DNA of 14,854 nt from SZUA-592 sp041556555 (GTDB lineage Bacteria; Pseudomonadota; Gammaproteobacteria; Eutrophobiales; Eutrophobiaceae), in the NCBI GenBank assembly GCA_041556555.1, contig JBFFIE010000044.1, forward strand, positions 1 through 14,854. Direction: 5' to 3'. A program made the position numbers and the translations under genes. Shown in pieces: positions 14,292-14,854 of the stretch. The notes beneath the pieces are model-generated. The model worked only from the letters and a program-made list of their open reading frames with translations. It had not been told where the DNA came from and made no database searches. Positions within the stretch are counted from its first letter, which is position 1; each line of letters starts with the position of its first letter.

Positions 14292-14854
14292 ATGAATAAA
14301 ATCCTGTTGATCGATTTCCCAAGACAGCGACAAATGGAATTTGCGGAATTAATTGCCAATTTCATGCCCGAGCTGAACATCACCTTGCTGGATCCCCGCA
14401 GCGGTATCCCGGCAAAAGACTATCCATGGAGTGATTACGATGTGATTTTAATGGGTTATGACCTGGGCAAACCTGATACCAGCGGCTTTGACTGGCTACA
14501 AATCCTGAGAAAGTATCCCTCTACCCCACCTGTCTCGATCATCTTTGAAGACAAGGACAAGGATGAAGCACACAAATCCCTGCGCATGGGAGCGGTGAAT
14601 TACATTATTCGTTCCGATAGCAATAAAAATGATTTTATCGCCAAGTTTGCGGAATTGCTTAGCCCGGAAAACATCGAATTAACCAATGGTTTGATGCCCC
14701 AGGAAGAAAGCGCCATGGAGAGCCGGGCTGTTTACAAGGCAAACATGGAAAATACGCTTGATATATCCGGCGAAAATCTTGCTGCCAGTAAGCCCTCCAT
14801 CAAGGCTGGCTACCCGGTCATCCCGGGTTATGAAATTGTCAATTCCATTGCCCA
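14292..14854 (+). CDS. Degenerate receiver fused to a probable Ser/Thr protein kinase, 3' partial
   Basis: The frame is open from the ATG at 14292 to the right edge (187 codons plus two bases). Residues 1-120 have the alternating pattern of a receiver (MNKILLID, then YDVILMGYDLG near 49-59, then VSIIFEDKD and VNYIIRSD). The phosphoacceptor place is Gly instead of Asp (LMG), one of the acidic pair is missing (IDF), and the lysine place is Arg (IIR). It is therefore a pseudo-receiver that should not be phosphorylated in the usual way. After a linker (about 121-173) the visible end reads VIPGYEIVNSIA. That is how the first strand of many bacterial Ser/Thr kinase domains begins, just before the glycine loop, which would lie outside the window. 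A weak ribosome site (AGAGAA) precedes the start. The position suggests an extra output or regulator of the chemosensory pathway. The kinase call is inference from about 12 residues. Confidence 0.75.
   Translation, partial: MNKILLIDFPRQRQMEFAELIANFMPELNITLLDPRSGIPAKDYPWSDYDVILMGYDLGKPDTSGFDWLQILRKYPSTPPVSIIFEDKDKDEAHKSLRMGAVNYIIRSDSNKNDFIAKFAELLSPENIELTNGLMPQEESAMESRAVYKANMENTLDISGENLAASKPSIKAGYPVIPGYEIVNSIA

Overview
The window looks like part of a gammaproteobacterial chromosome. The evidence is a Pro-Arg-His-Lys tRNA operon with encoded CCA ends, a Pil-Chp (type IV pilus) type chemosensory operon, and base composition around the mid-40s to 50% GC. I cannot name the genus from the sequence.

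Layout. Bases 1-2379 hold the 3' part of a plus-strand gene for a PAS-PAS-cyclic-nucleotide-binding-like-patatin (NTE-type) phospholipase. Its true start lies off the left edge. Bases 2380-2659 carry no intact gene, but a 51-codon open stretch on the minus strand looks like the decayed tail of a PilW-like minor pilin. Four minus-strand tRNA genes (Pro-TGG, Arg-TCT, His-GTG, Lys-CTT in transcription order) fill 2660-3040. They are preceded by a convincing sigma70 promoter with a GC-rich discriminator at about 3133-3161. Bases 3162-3703 appear non-coding and probably hold the promoter of the next operon.

From 3704 to the right edge, eight plus-strand genes lie close together. In order they are: a 612-residue protein with an ISL3-transposase-like N-terminus and five helical repeats; a FIST-like protein; a response regulator with an N-terminal pseudo-receiver-like domain; a PilH-like single receiver; a PilI-like CheW protein; a PilJ-like chemoreceptor with almost no periplasmic part; a 1419-residue ChpA-like hybrid CheA kinase; and the start of a protein joining a degenerate receiver to what looks like a Ser/Thr kinase domain.

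Working model (inference). The core is a Pil-Chp-like pathway: receptor, PilI coupling, ChpA kinase, then PilG- and PilH-like receivers. The receptor has lost its external sensor, so the input is probably cytoplasmic or comes through partner proteins. The two unfamiliar genes at the head of the operon (ISL3-like repeat protein and FIST-like protein) are the best candidates for that input or for a scaffold. The terminal pseudo-receiver/kinase suggests a second output through Ser/Thr phosphorylation. The most unusual element is the apparent domestication of a transposase N-terminal module, without its zinc-binding cysteines, into a chemosensory operon.
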